From Collinsella sp. (lineage in GTDB: Bacteria; Actinomycetota; Coriobacteriia; Coriobacteriales; Coriobacteriaceae): a stretch of DNA of 18,565 bases. Below the pieces are notes generated by a model. The model did no database searches. It was not told the origin of the DNA and saw only the letters and a program-made list of their open reading frames with translations. This document shows positions 7,592 to 14,458 of the stretch, piece by piece. The stretch is from contig WGSQ01000020.1 of the NCBI GenBank assembly GCA_014871605.1, forward strand, positions 1 to 18,565, in the 5' to 3' direction. Made by a program: the position numbers and the translations under genes. How positions within the stretch are numbered: position 1 is the stretch's first letter; every line of letters begins with the position of its first letter.

Positions 7592-8149
7592 CTATCGGCC
7601 CAGCATCCTAAAGAACCGCTCCTCGAGCGCGGGATCGGTCTCAAAGACGCCGCGGCGAGCGAGCGTCACGGTCTTGGTGCCGGGCTTTTGCACGCCGCGC
7701 ATGGTCATGCACATATGCTCAGCCTCCATGAGCACAATCGCTCCCTGGGGAGCGAGATAATCCATGAGAGCGTCGGCAACCTGCGCACACAGCTGCTCCT
7801 GCAGCTGCAGACGACGGGCATAGACTTCAACCGTGCGAGCGAGCTTAGACAGACCCGCCACGCGACCGTTAGGGATATAGCCGATCGCAGCCTTGCCATA
7901 AAACGGCAGCAGATGATGCTCGCACAGCGAGTAAAACGTGATGTCGCGCTCGATAACCAAGTCGTTCGAGGCGACGGCAAAGGTTTTGGACAGGTGCTCT
8001 TCGGCACTCTGGTCCATACCGCCGGCGATCTCACCATACATACGGGCAACGCGCGCCGGGGTCTCCAGCAGGCCCTCACGAGTTGGGTCCTCGCCTATGC
8101 CCTCAAGCAACAGCTTAATGGCGGCCTCGACTTTTTCCTGATCGACCAT
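7592..8149 (-). CDS. folE: GTP cyclohydrolase I
   Basis: Makes 7,8-dihydroneopterin triphosphate and formate from GTP, the first step of folate/pterin synthesis. The 185-residue product has the zinc site C76 in SLCEHHLLPFYGKAAIGYIP (with the histidines H78 and H79) and C147 in EHMCMTMRGVQKPG, plus GLSKLAR and the N-terminal DPTREGLLETPARVARM. These are full-length family landmarks. ATG 8149 is preceded by GTGAGG; a GTG at 8212, 3 bases after nrdG stops, would give 206 residues with a nonconserved extension, so I prefer the shorter form. The gene sits between nrdG and the HD gene in one minus-strand transcript. Confidence 0.96.
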   Translation of the reverse strand: MVDQEKVEAAIKLLLEGIGEDPTREGLLETPARVARMYGEIAGGMDQSAEEHLSKTFAVASNDLVIERDITFYSLCEHHLLPFYGKAAIGYIPNGRVAGLSKLARTVEVYARRLQLQEQLCAQVADALMDYLAPQGAIVLMEAEHMCMTMRGVQKPGTKTVTLARRGVFETDPALEERFFRMLGR

Positions 8150-8215
8150 CTGGGCCTCACTTTTCCGATTTTGCGTTCGCGCTATGGTACCACGCTCTTC
8201 GGCATCGACCACAAG

Positions 8216-8797
8216 CTACATAGTATGGGTCGAATAGACCGGATCATCACGCCAAAGTTCAACCGCATCACAAAGCACAACGCCCTCGCGCTCAGCACGG
8301 TCGCGCGTAGCGTTCATATCGATTACACGCTGGTTACTCGAGCCCCTAAAGCGCAATGAGATATCGTACAGATCCTGAACAAACGGGCCATCCACCAACA
8401 TATCGAGGCAGGCAAGGATACGGTCCGTGACCTCGGTATGGTGACGACCACCCGGCATAAGCTCCTCGAGCACGTCGCCGGTAAAACACCAAATGGTCTT
8501 TCCTGACCCCGCAGGATAAGCGGCACGAACGCGCTCGACAAACTCAACGAGTCCCGCCTGATTCTCGGGCTCCATAGGTTCGCCGCCCAGAATCGTCAGG
8601 CCGTCAATAAAGGGATGATCGAGGCTCTCGATAATCTTGTCCTCGACGGCACGATCGAACGGCTCGCCCGCAGCAAAGTCCCACGCGACAGAGTTAAAGC
8701 AGTTCTTGCACCCACGACGGCACCCGCTCACAAACAGAGAAGTACGAACGCCTTCTCCATCAGCAATGTCGAAATACTTAATGTTCGCGTAGTTCAT
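8216..8797 (-). CDS. nrdG: Anaerobic ribonucleotide reductase activating enzyme (radical SAM)
   Basis: Uses S-adenosylmethionine and a [4Fe-4S] cluster to install the glycyl radical on NrdD. The 193-residue product has the radical-SAM motif C26-x3-C30-x2-C33 (SGCRRGCKNCFN), the preceding DGEGVRTSLFVSG, and the SAM-binding TILGGEPMEPEN. ATG 8797 has GGGAGAG just upstream; the longer open frame to 8953 would run through a palindromic repeat and is not supported. It is separated from nrdD by about 430 bases rather than directly following it, and is followed almost without gap by folE. A large hairpin occupies its 5' leader. On the minus strand TATACT (AGTATA, 8933-8938) could be its -10, without a clear -35. 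Confidence 0.95.
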   Translation of the reverse strand: MNYANIKYFDIADGEGVRTSLFVSGCRRGCKNCFNSVAWDFAAGEPFDRAVEDKIIESLDHPFIDGLTILGGEPMEPENQAGLVEFVERVRAAYPAGSGKTIWCFTGDVLEELMPGGRHHTEVTDRILACLDMLVDGPFVQDLYDISLRFRGSSNQRVIDMNATRDRAEREGVVLCDAVELWRDDPVYSTHTM

Positions 8798-8814
8798 AGG
8801 TAACTCTCCCGGGA

Positions 8815-8894
8815 GGTCGGGACATATCATCCCGTCCTCAAACATTCTCGGCCTTCGGCCTGCGAAACTGCGGGCGGGACGATATGTCCCGGCC
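8815..8894. repeat. Palindromic element, copy 1 (nrdG leader)
   Basis: Outer arms 8815-8834 and 8875-8894 pair over 20 bases with two mismatches (one a possible G-T wobble). Inside are a box GTCCTCAAACAT (8834-8845), a short hairpin GGCC-TTC-GGCC (8850-8860), and a second box CTGCGAAACTGCG (8860-8872). In the nrdG transcript this forms a stable structure ending about 18 bases before the start codon. There is no following U-run, so it is not a classical terminator. Boxes of the same kind occur in the palindrome at 18137-18261. Confidence 0.85.
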
Positions 8895-9074
8895 TCATGC
8901 AAAGGGTAACTCAATGAACGAAGCGAACATCGAGTATAGGGTTCGAGGTCCAATAAAAACTTTGTTGCAGCTCAACCGCTATCGCAAGTAAATCGCAGCT
9001 GCAGCTCGAATTATTTCCGCTAAGAACTTCGAGGAGCGAGCAGGCCGCGCGCTGCATCTCAGCTACGTCAACTT

Positions 9075-9213
9075 GGCTGAACCGAGAGGGCCGCTTGGGC
9101 ATTTGCTCGATATGAGTTCCGCACGCAAAGAAGGCCACTTAATGTGGCCTTCGTCTTGCGCAGGACTGTCCGAAATAGCGAGCAAATGCCCAAGCGGCCC
9201 TCTCGGTTCAGCC
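9075..9213. repeat. 35-bp perfect inverted repeat flanking the nrdD terminator
   Basis: Arms 9075-9109 and 9179-9213 are exact reverse complements over 35 bases; the left arm starts GGCTGAACCGAGAGGGCCGC. The 69 bases between contain a terminator hairpin. Beyond the arms, after a 16-base nonmatching stretch, similarity resumes with GAGATGCAGC.CGCGG. On the right side this is the reverse complement of the nrdD stop region, so the inverted duplication reaches into the gene end. Confidence 0.9.
9122..9160 (-). terminator. Probable intrinsic terminator of nrdD
   Basis: On the minus strand GAAGGCCAC-attaa-GTGGCCTTC forms a 9-bp stem (9130-9152 on the plus strand) followed by TTTGCG, with further flanking pairs GCGCAA/TTGCG. 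The T-run is short, so termination strength is uncertain. It lies about 75 bases after the nrdD stop. On the plus strand the same hairpin is followed by a less T-rich sequence. Confidence 0.6.
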
Positions 9214-9224
9214 CCGGAGCGGTA

Positions 9225-11447
9225 TTAGAGATGCAGCACGCGGTCGCGGATCTCCTCGGTTCGGCCCTGGTTCCAGAATTGAGTACCGATGTAGCCGCAC
9301 GTACGACGGGCGACGTTCATCTTCTCCTGATCGCGGTTGCCGCAGTTGGGGCACTCCCACACCAGCTTGCCGTCATCCTCGACAATCTTGATCTCGCCGT
9401 CGTAACCGCACACCTGGCAATAATCGCTCTTGGTGTTGAGCTCGGCGTACATGATGTTGTCGTAGATGTACTGCATCACGCGAATGACAGCCTTGAGGTT
9501 GTCCTGCATGTTGGGAACCTCAACGTAGGAGATAGCACCGCCCGGCGAAAGCTGCTGAAACATGCCCTCGAACTTGAGCTTATCGAAAGCATCAATCTCC
9601 TCAGACACATGGACGTGATAGCTGTTGGTGATGTAGCCCTTGTCCGTCACGCCCGGGATGATGCCAAAACGACGCTGCAGGCACTTGGCGAACTTGTAGG
9701 TCGTCGACTCAAGCGGGGTACCGTACAGCGAGAAGTCAATATCGCTTTCGGCCTTCCACTCCGCGCACTTGTCGTTCATGCGCTGCATGACAGCCATGGC
9801 AAAGGGCGTGCCCTCCTTCTCGGTGTGGCTGTGGCCCGTCATGTACTTGACGCACTCATACAGGCCGGCATAACCCAGACTAATGGTGGAGTAACCGCCC
9901 ACGAGCAGCTTGTCGATCGTCTCGCCCTTCTTCAGGCGGGCGAGGGCACCGTACTGCCAAAGAATCGGTGCGGCATCCGAAAGCGTACCCATCAGACGCT
10001 CATGACGGCACAGCAGGGCGCGGTGGCACAGCTCAAGGCGCTCGTCGAAGATCTTCCAGAACTTATCCATGTCCTGATGCGAGCTCAGCGCGACATCGGG
10101 CAGGTTGATGGTCACAACGCCCTGGTTAAAGCGACCGTAGTACTTGGGCTTGTTCGGGTCATAGTTCAGCGCGTTGGCCACGTTGTTAAATCCGTTACCG
10201 GAGCGGTCGGGCGTCAGGAAGCTGCGGCAACCCATGCAGGTATAGCAATCGCCGTTGCCGGCGGTCTCGCCCTTAGACAGCTTGAGCTCGCGCATCTTCT
10301 TCTCGGAGATGTAATCGGGCACCATACGCTTGGCAGTGCACTTGGCAGCCAGCTGGGTCAGGTAGAAGTACGGGGAATCCTCGTGAACGTTATCGTCCTC
10401 GAGCACGTAGATGAGCTTGGGGAACGCCGGGGTGATCCACACGCCGGCTTCGTTCTTAACGCCCTCATAGCGCTGACGAAGCGTCTCCTCCACAATCATG
10501 GCAAGGTCGTGCTTCTCCTGGGGCGTACGGGCCTCATTGAGATACATAAAGACCGTCACGAACGGCGCCTGGCCATTCGTGGTCATAAGGGTCACGACCT
10601 GATACTGAATCGTCTGAACGCCGCGACGGATCTCGTCACGCAGGCGGTCCTCAACAACCTCGCGGACCTTTTCGGGAGATGCGGAAACGCCGAGCTCCTC
10701 GAGCTCGCGGGCGACCTCGCCGCGAATCTTTTGACGGCTCACCTCGACGAACGGGGCAAGATGGGTCAGCGAAATCGACTGGCCACCGTACTGGGAGGAA
10801 GCAACCTGGGCGATGATCTGCGTCGCGATGTTGCAGGCGGTCGAGAAGCTGTGCGGCTTCTCAATCAGCGTACCCGAGATAACAGTGCCGTTCTGGAGCA
10901 TGTCCTCCAGGTTCACCAGATCGCAGTTGTGCATGTGCTGGGCAAAGTAATCCGAATCGTGGAAATGGATCAGGCCCTCATTATGGGCATCCACGATCTC
11001 TTGGGGCAGCAGCACACGCTGAGTCAGGTCCTTGGAGATCTCGCCGGCCATGTAGTCACGCTGAACGGAATTGACGGTCGGGTTCTTGTTGGAGTTCTCC
11101 TGCTTGACCTCTTCGTTGTTGCACTCGATCAGCGACAGGATCTTGTCATCGGTCGTGTTCTTCTGGCGCTTCAGGCTCTGAACATAGCGATAGATGATGT
11201 AGTGGCGGGCAACCTCGTAGCAGTCGAGACGCATGATCTCGTCCTCGACCAAATCCTGAATCTCCTCGACCGAAACAGTGTGGCCCGCGTTCTCGCATGC
11301 CTCGGCGACGTTTTGTGCCGCGTAAACCACCTGGCGGTCGGTAAGACGAGAGCTCTCCTCGACCTCCAAGTTTGCGGCACGGATGGCATTGACGATCTTA
11401 TCGATGTCAAAGACAACCTCGGTGCCGCTGCGCTTGATGATCTTCAT
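9225..11447 (-). CDS. nrdD: Anaerobic (class III) ribonucleoside-triphosphate reductase
   Basis: Glycyl-radical enzyme that reduces ribonucleoside triphosphates to dNTPs under strict anaerobiosis. The 740-residue product begins with an ATP-cone allosteric domain (about 1-90, MKIIKRSGTEVVFDIDKI). The catalytic barrel follows. Near the C-terminus are two zinc-binding pairs, CQVCGYDG and CPNCGNRD, and the glycyl-radical loop RRTCGYIGTQFWNQG, with the radical on about G718. Length and order match the family. ATG 11447 has AGAGG about 7 bases upstream; the ten-residue longer frame (from 11477) lacks support. It is transcribed from a promoter with an NrdR box about 220 bases upstream. The activase nrdG lies downstream. 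Confidence 0.98.
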   Translation of the reverse strand: MKIIKRSGTEVVFDIDKIVNAIRAANLEVEESSRLTDRQVVYAAQNVAEACENAGHTVSVEEIQDLVEDEIMRLDCYEVARHYIIYRYVQSLKRQKNTTDDKILSLIECNNEEVKQENSNKNPTVNSVQRDYMAGEISKDLTQRVLLPQEIVDAHNEGLIHFHDSDYFAQHMHNCDLVNLEDMLQNGTVISGTLIEKPHSFSTACNIATQIIAQVASSQYGGQSISLTHLAPFVEVSRQKIRGEVARELEELGVSASPEKVREVVEDRLRDEIRRGVQTIQYQVVTLMTTNGQAPFVTVFMYLNEARTPQEKHDLAMIVEETLRQRYEGVKNEAGVWITPAFPKLIYVLEDDNVHEDSPYFYLTQLAAKCTAKRMVPDYISEKKMRELKLSKGETAGNGDCYTCMGCRSFLTPDRSGNGFNNVANALNYDPNKPKYYGRFNQGVVTINLPDVALSSHQDMDKFWKIFDERLELCHRALLCRHERLMGTLSDAAPILWQYGALARLKKGETIDKLLVGGYSTISLGYAGLYECVKYMTGHSHTEKEGTPFAMAVMQRMNDKCAEWKAESDIDFSLYGTPLESTTYKFAKCLQRRFGIIPGVTDKGYITNSYHVHVSEEIDAFDKLKFEGMFQQLSPGGAISYVEVPNMQDNLKAVIRVMQYIYDNIMYAELNTKSDYCQVCGYDGEIKIVEDDGKLVWECPNCGNRDQEKMNVARRTCGYIGTQFWNQGRTEEIRDRVLHL

Positions 11448-11671
11448 CCTCTTGCCTCTTTCGCGTCGTAGTCTCATTGCGCTTCAGAGCCAAACGATGC
11501 CCGGCAGGGCGTGCCCCTGTCTTGCGGCGCCGTCGCGCAATCTGTGTTCTCGATAACCATAGTCCCTCATGCGGACAATCCTCGCAGCCAATCAAGGGGC
11601 TCAAAGATCTATCCAAATGGGGCGAATAAGGTTCTCGTTCTCTGTCCGCCATCTATCATACGACAAAGAGG
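11448..11671 (-). other. Long 5' leader of nrdD
   Basis: About 220 bases separate the predicted transcription start from the nrdD start codon. I recognise no known riboswitch. The part nearest the gene is GC-rich with possible short stems (around 11500-11540). An 81-codon frame (11407-11652) begins with ATG in the leader and overlaps the nrdD start in another frame. It resembles no known family and is probably not a gene. Confidence 0.45.
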
Positions 11672-11687
11672 CATCTATATCCTGTAT
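11672..11687 (-). promoter_or_regulatory. Weaker second NrdR-like box over the -10
   Basis: Minus-strand ATACAGGATATAGATG matches about 10 of 16 positions of the NrdR consensus, including the central ATATAG. It starts 32 bases from the strong box (gap 16), the helical phasing usual for paired NrdR boxes, and covers the -10 hexamer. The weak match keeps confidence moderate. Confidence 0.5.
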
Positions 11688-11703
11688 TCTTTTTTTAGGT
11701 CAA
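11674..11703 (-). promoter_or_regulatory. nrdD promoter
   Basis: Minus-strand -35 TTGACC (11698-11703) and -10 TATAGA (11674-11679) are separated by 18 bases of A-rich spacer. The NrdR boxes touch the -35 and overlap the -10, so repressor binding would block RNA polymerase. Confidence 0.65.
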
Positions 11704-11719
11704 ACACAACATATAGTGT
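11704..11719 (-). promoter_or_regulatory. NrdR box
   Basis: Minus-strand ACACTATATGTTGTGT fits the NrdR consensus (acaCwAtATaTwGtgt) at all but one position. NrdR is the ATP/dATP-sensing zinc-finger/ATP-cone repressor of ribonucleotide reductase genes. It sits directly against the -35 of the nrdD promoter. The nrdR gene itself is not in the window. Confidence 0.85.
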
Positions 11720-12012
11720 TTCAGCAGGTCAAAGCAATTAGTCATTTTGCAGACGCATTAATTATGAGGGGTTCTTGGCAAGTCGGTAAAACGTTACCAA
11801 CACGGCTACCTGCATGGCAGTTATAAAACCCCCTTAGTCAAGCCGCCGACAAATCCTACCAAAACCAAGCCGCTCACGCCAAAAGAATCCAAAAGATTAT
11901 GCTTGACCAACATGTTGCGGTCACGGTCGGCCAGAACGTATGCAATCTGCCGGCACCTCTACGGGGACCTTGGATCAATATTTGGTGGCATATTTGACGG
12001 CGTGCTTGGTAG
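11720..12012. other. Gap between nrdD promoter and tRNA-Val terminator
   Basis: About 290 bases without a firm gene. It contains a perfect 5-bp-armed dyad GGTAAAACGTTACC (11785-11798), of the size and shape of a repressor operator, about 65 bases upstream of the NrdR box. It also holds a short hydrophobic reading frame on the minus strand (11821-11913). Base composition is less GC-rich than the neighbouring genes. Nothing else is recognisable. Confidence 0.5.
11821..11913 (-). pseudogene. Small hydrophobic frame, gene-end fragment or mini-protein
   Basis: From ATG 11913 the frame encodes 30 residues, beginning MLVKHNLLDSFG, then a hydrophobic stretch SGLVLVGFVGGL and TKGVL before TAA. Upstream the frame stays open for 15 more codons (QIAYVLADRDRN, plausible coding sequence) to a TAG. 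This could be the remnant C-terminus of a membrane protein or a small membrane peptide. There is no convincing ribosome binding site. It sits just downstream of the tRNA-Val terminator, a place where gene remnants are often left. Confidence 0.25.
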
Positions 12013-12049
12013 CAAAACAAAACAGCCCAGAGGACATAGCCTCTGAGCT
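12013..12049 (-). terminator. Intrinsic terminator after tRNA-Val
   Basis: On the minus strand AGCTCAGAGG-ctatgt-CCTCTGGGCT (one G-T pair) is followed by GTTTTGTTTTG. It ends the tRNA-Gly/tRNA-Val transcript ten bases past the tRNA 3' end. Confidence 0.85.
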
Positions 12050-12058
12050 GCGAACATT

Positions 12059-12133
12059 TGGTGGGCGTTAGAAGATTTGAACTTCTGACCTCTTCCGTGT
12101 CAGGGAAGCGCTCTCCCCCTGAGCTAAACGCCC
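12059..12133 (-). tRNA. tRNA-Val (GAC)
   Basis: Full cloverleaf on the minus strand: acceptor GGGCGTT/AACGCCC, D-arm GCTC...GAGC, anticodon stem CTTCC/GGAAG with loop CTGACAC (anticodon GAC, reads GUC), T-arm with TTCAAAT, and 3' ACCA encoded. It is 3 bases downstream of a tRNA-Gly. Confidence 0.95.
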
Positions 12134-12136
12134 AAA

Positions 12137-12212
12137 TGGAGCGGACAACGGGGCTCGAACCCGCGACCCCAACCTTGGCAAGGTTGTGCTCTACCAACTG
12201 AGCCATGTCCGC
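12137..12212 (-). tRNA. tRNA-Gly (GCC), copy 1
   Basis: Acceptor GCGGACA/TGTCCGC, D-loop AGTTGGTA, anticodon stem CAACC/GGTTG with loop TTGCCAA (anticodon GCC), T-loop TTCGAGC, 3' TCCA encoded. Identical to the copies at 14266-14341 and 14492-14567. First in a two-tRNA transcript with tRNA-Val. Confidence 0.97.
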
Positions 12213-12224
12213 TTACGAGGATTA

Positions 12225-12276
12225 ATCTTACGTGATGCCCGCATCCTATGCAAGAACTTTTTTTAAAAAGTTTTGC
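12225..12276 (-). promoter_or_regulatory. tRNA-Gly/tRNA-Val promoter with upstream A/T dyad
   Basis: Minus strand: -35 TTGCAT (12248-12253), 17-base spacer, -10 TAAGAT (12225-12230), about 13 bases before the tRNA 5' end. Immediately upstream of the -35 is ACTTTTTAAAAAAAGTTC, an A/T dyad shared with the other two tRNA promoters. Confidence 0.75.
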
Positions 12277-12353
12277 AACGCCCTCGCGAACCTCGCGAAG
12301 ACATCAGCCACCACGGAAGGCGCGGGCAAACGCAATCTCGCCGCAAGAGACCC
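12277..12353. other. Spacer after the alpha-glucosidase gene
   Basis: 77 bases between the GH13 stop and the tRNA promoter dyad. A minus-strand hairpin TCGCGA-ggt-TCGCGA is present (around 12280-12300) without its own T-run; the T-stretch of the downstream promoter dyad follows. It may end the GH13 transcript inefficiently. Confidence 0.35.
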
Positions 12354-14087
12354 CTACATCTCACCGAGCATGATCCAGGCAGAGCTGTCCTGCGCGAGCC
12401 TGCCGTCTGCAAGCGGTGATGAGGTGAGCAGGACCCTGCCCGCCGGCAGCTCCACGGGTGCTGCGCCGAAGTTCGTCACACACGCCCAGCCGTTGTCGCG
12501 GCGATAGGCGATAACGCCGCCCTCGGCGCCCTCGGCACCATCCGCAAGACCGGTGCGCCCGTCAAGATCGAGCCACGCAAGATCGTTGGCGCAGCCGCGC
12601 AGCTTGCGCCGAAGCCAGAGGGCGTCACGATAGAGCGCAAGCATCGATGTCGGGTCCGCTTCTTCCCTATCGGCAGCGTAATCGGAAAACCATGCAGGTT
12701 GCGGCATATGGGGCGCCGCATCGGCGTCCGCCGGCGAAAACCCAAACGATCCGCCCTGCGCGGGATCGTCCGCCGCCACCCACGGCAGGGGCACACGGCA
12801 GCCGTCGCGCCCCTTCTCACGCTTCGGTCCGCGCGTATTGGTCGCAGTAGGATCTTCGAGTGCAGCCCACGGGATGTCAGCCACCTCAAAAAGGCCGAGC
12901 TCCTCACCCTGATACACGTATGCCGAGCCCGGAAGCGCCAGTTCAAGCAAAAGGGCCGCCCGCGCGCGGCGCTCGCCGAGTTCACGGTCCTCGTCATAAG
13001 ACGACCCGTCGCGTAAGAGCCAGTCGAGCGCAATCTGGTGGTAGCGCGTCGCCTTGATTTGCGGCAGGGCATAGCGTGTCGCCACGCGCGGCACGTCGTG
13101 GTTGGAGAGTACCCAGGTCGAGGCGGAATCGGATTCGACGGCTGCCTTCAAGCCCTTCTCGATTGCAGTGTGCATGTCATCATAGGTCCAAGTGGCCTTG
13201 GCAAACTCAAAGTTGAATGTCTGGCCAAGCTCGCTGGGACGCGCATAGAGATACTGGCGCTCGGGCAGCACCCACGCCTCGGCAACGGCACTGCGCGCCG
13301 GATTATAGCGGTCGAACACGCGGCGCCACTCGCGATAGATCTCGTGGACCTCATTGCGGTCCCACAGCGGATGGGTGCCGTCGTCAACCATGTCATCGCC
13401 CTCGGCGAGATGCCACCGGTCGAGGTCATCGCGGTCGAGATCCTTGGCGAGACCCTGCGCCACATCAATGCGAAAGCCGTCGACGCCTCGATCGCTCCAA
13501 AACGCCAGGACGTCGCAAAAGAGCGCATGAACCTCGGGGCATGACCAGTCAAAGTCCGGTTGCTCGGGCGTAAACATGTGCAGATACCACTGACCGTCCG
13601 CAACACGCGTCCATGCGGGGCCACCAAAGTTGGCATTCCAATTGGTGGGAGGCAGCTCGCCATGCTCGCCGCGACCATCGCGGAAGATATAACGGGCGCG
13701 CTCGGGCGATCCGGGGCCGGCGGCAAGAGCGGCTTTGAACCAGGGGTGCTGGTTGGATGAATGGTTGGGCACGATGTCGACGATGACCTTGATGCCGCGC
13801 GCGTGAGCCGCAGCGATCATGTCATCGAAGTCGTCAAGCGAGCCGAGACGCGGGTCGACATCGCAGTAGTCCGCCACATCATAGCCGCCATCGACAAGAG
13901 GCGATGGGTAAAACGGGCTCAGCCAGATGGCCTCGATACCCAGCCGCTCAAGATAGTCCATCTGCTGGGTAATGCCCGCGATATCGCCCAGACCCGAACC
14001 AGTCGAATCCTTAAACGAGCGCGGGTAGATCTGATAGATCGCGGCATCGGACATCCATGAGCGCGAAGAAGACTTTTCTGTAGCCAT
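12354..14087 (-). CDS. GH13 alpha-glucosidase
   Basis: A 577-residue cytoplasmic alpha-glucosidase (GH13 oligosaccharide-cleaving group that includes oligo-1,6-glucosidase) releasing glucose from short alpha-glucans. Landmarks: AAIYQIYPRSFKDSTGSGLGDIAGI (15-39), VDIVPNHSS (103-111), GFRIDVA with nucleophile D208, AEAWV with acid/base E270, and LSNHDVPR with D331. The C-terminal beta-domain is present; there is no signal peptide. ATG 14087 is preceded by GGGAGAT; the longer open frame to 14561 runs through three tRNA genes and is not coding. A weak promoter TTGTCG-19-TATCAT (14131-14161) lies upstream. The gene is embedded in a tRNA cluster, flanked by identical tRNA-Gly copies. Exact substrate preference is not determined. 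Confidence 0.94.
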   Translation of the reverse strand: MATEKSSSRSWMSDAAIYQIYPRSFKDSTGSGLGDIAGITQQMDYLERLGIEAIWLSPFYPSPLVDGGYDVADYCDVDPRLGSLDDFDDMIAAAHARGIKVIVDIVPNHSSNQHPWFKAALAAGPGSPERARYIFRDGRGEHGELPPTNWNANFGGPAWTRVADGQWYLHMFTPEQPDFDWSCPEVHALFCDVLAFWSDRGVDGFRIDVAQGLAKDLDRDDLDRWHLAEGDDMVDDGTHPLWDRNEVHEIYREWRRVFDRYNPARSAVAEAWVLPERQYLYARPSELGQTFNFEFAKATWTYDDMHTAIEKGLKAAVESDSASTWVLSNHDVPRVATRYALPQIKATRYHQIALDWLLRDGSSYDEDRELGERRARAALLLELALPGSAYVYQGEELGLFEVADIPWAALEDPTATNTRGPKREKGRDGCRVPLPWVAADDPAQGGSFGFSPADADAAPHMPQPAWFSDYAADREEADPTSMLALYRDALWLRRKLRGCANDLAWLDLDGRTGLADGAEGAEGGVIAYRRDNGWACVTNFGAAPVELPAGRVLLTSSPLADGRLAQDSSAWIMLGEM

Positions 14088-14226
14088 GGGGCGTATCTCC
14101 CTTGCAACGAGGTTATGCGAGATGCCCACGATGATACGCCCAAAGCGGACATTCGCGACAAACAACGCCACAGCCACGCCCCAAAACGATCGCCCCCTCT
14201 CGGGCTCGAGCCCATGCGATGGATAC

Positions 14227-14257
14227 AAAAAAGCCCGGCTACCGTGGTAGCCGGGCT
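14227..14257 (-). terminator. Intrinsic terminator after tRNA-Gly copy 2
   Basis: On the minus strand AGCCCGGCTAC-cacg-GTAGCCGGGCT, an 11-bp perfect stem, is followed by TTTTT. It lies 9 bases past the tRNA and insulates the GH13 gene from tRNA transcription. Confidence 0.93.
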
Positions 14258-14265
14258 GTTGCGTT

Positions 14266-14341
14266 TGGAGCGGACAACGGGGCTCGAACCCGCGACCCCA
14301 ACCTTGGCAAGGTTGTGCTCTACCAACTGAGCCATGTCCGC
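14266..14341 (-). tRNA. tRNA-Gly (GCC), copy 2
   Basis: Same 76-base sequence as copies 1 and 3, anticodon GCC, CCA encoded. It is the third tRNA of the array Gly-Cys-Gly and is bracketed by terminator-like hairpins on both sides. Confidence 0.97.
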
Positions 14342-14346
14342 ATATG

Positions 14347-14374
14347 TAAAACAAAACGGGCGCCGGAGCGCCCG
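14347..14374 (-). terminator. Terminator-like hairpin between tRNA-Cys and tRNA-Gly copy 2
   Basis: Minus strand: CGGGCGC-tccg-GCGCCCG followed by TTTTGTTTTA, only 5 bases before the next tRNA. It has the form of an intrinsic terminator but sits inside the array, so it may be leaky or act in processing. Confidence 0.8.
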
Positions 14375-14383
14375 GATGTTGCC

Positions 14384-14457
14384 TGGAGGCGAAGCCCGGA
14401 TTCGAACCGGGGGTAAAGGCTTTGCAGGCCTCTGCCTTACCACTTGGCCACTTCGCC
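14384..14457 (-). tRNA. tRNA-Cys (GCA)
   Basis: Acceptor GGCGAAG/CTTCGCC, anticodon stem GAGGC/GCCTT with loop CTGCAAA (anticodon GCA), T-loop TTCGAAT, 3' TCCA encoded. 74 bases, middle gene of the Gly-Cys-Gly array. Confidence 0.96.
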
Positions 14458-14458
14458 G

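Larger units (their letters stand above)
8798..9224. other. Repeat-rich gap between nrdD and nrdG
   Basis: There is no convincing gene in these 427 bases. They hold one 80-base palindrome (8815-8894), one 139-base inverted repeat with a terminator in its centre (9075-9213), and between them sequence that on the plus strand mimics the start of nrdG (from 8914) and the end of nrdD (about 9030-9055). The plus-strand frame from ATG 8914 to 9228 is open apart from one TAA at codon 26. A 75-codon minus-strand frame (8911-9138) is also open. Both look like by-products of the repeats. Confidence 0.7.

Noticed and set aside
8911..9138. 75-codon minus-strand frame sharing the peptide EQMPKRPSRFS with a plus-strand frame at 9144
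   Set aside because: The shared peptide comes from the two arms of the 35-bp inverted repeat, not from related genes.
9144..11471. 775-codon open frame on the plus strand
   Set aside because: It is antisense to nrdD, whose product has every family motif; the long frame is a by-product of high GC.
11874..12206. 110-codon minus-strand frame
   Set aside because: It consists of translated tRNA-Gly, tRNA-Val and terminator sequence.
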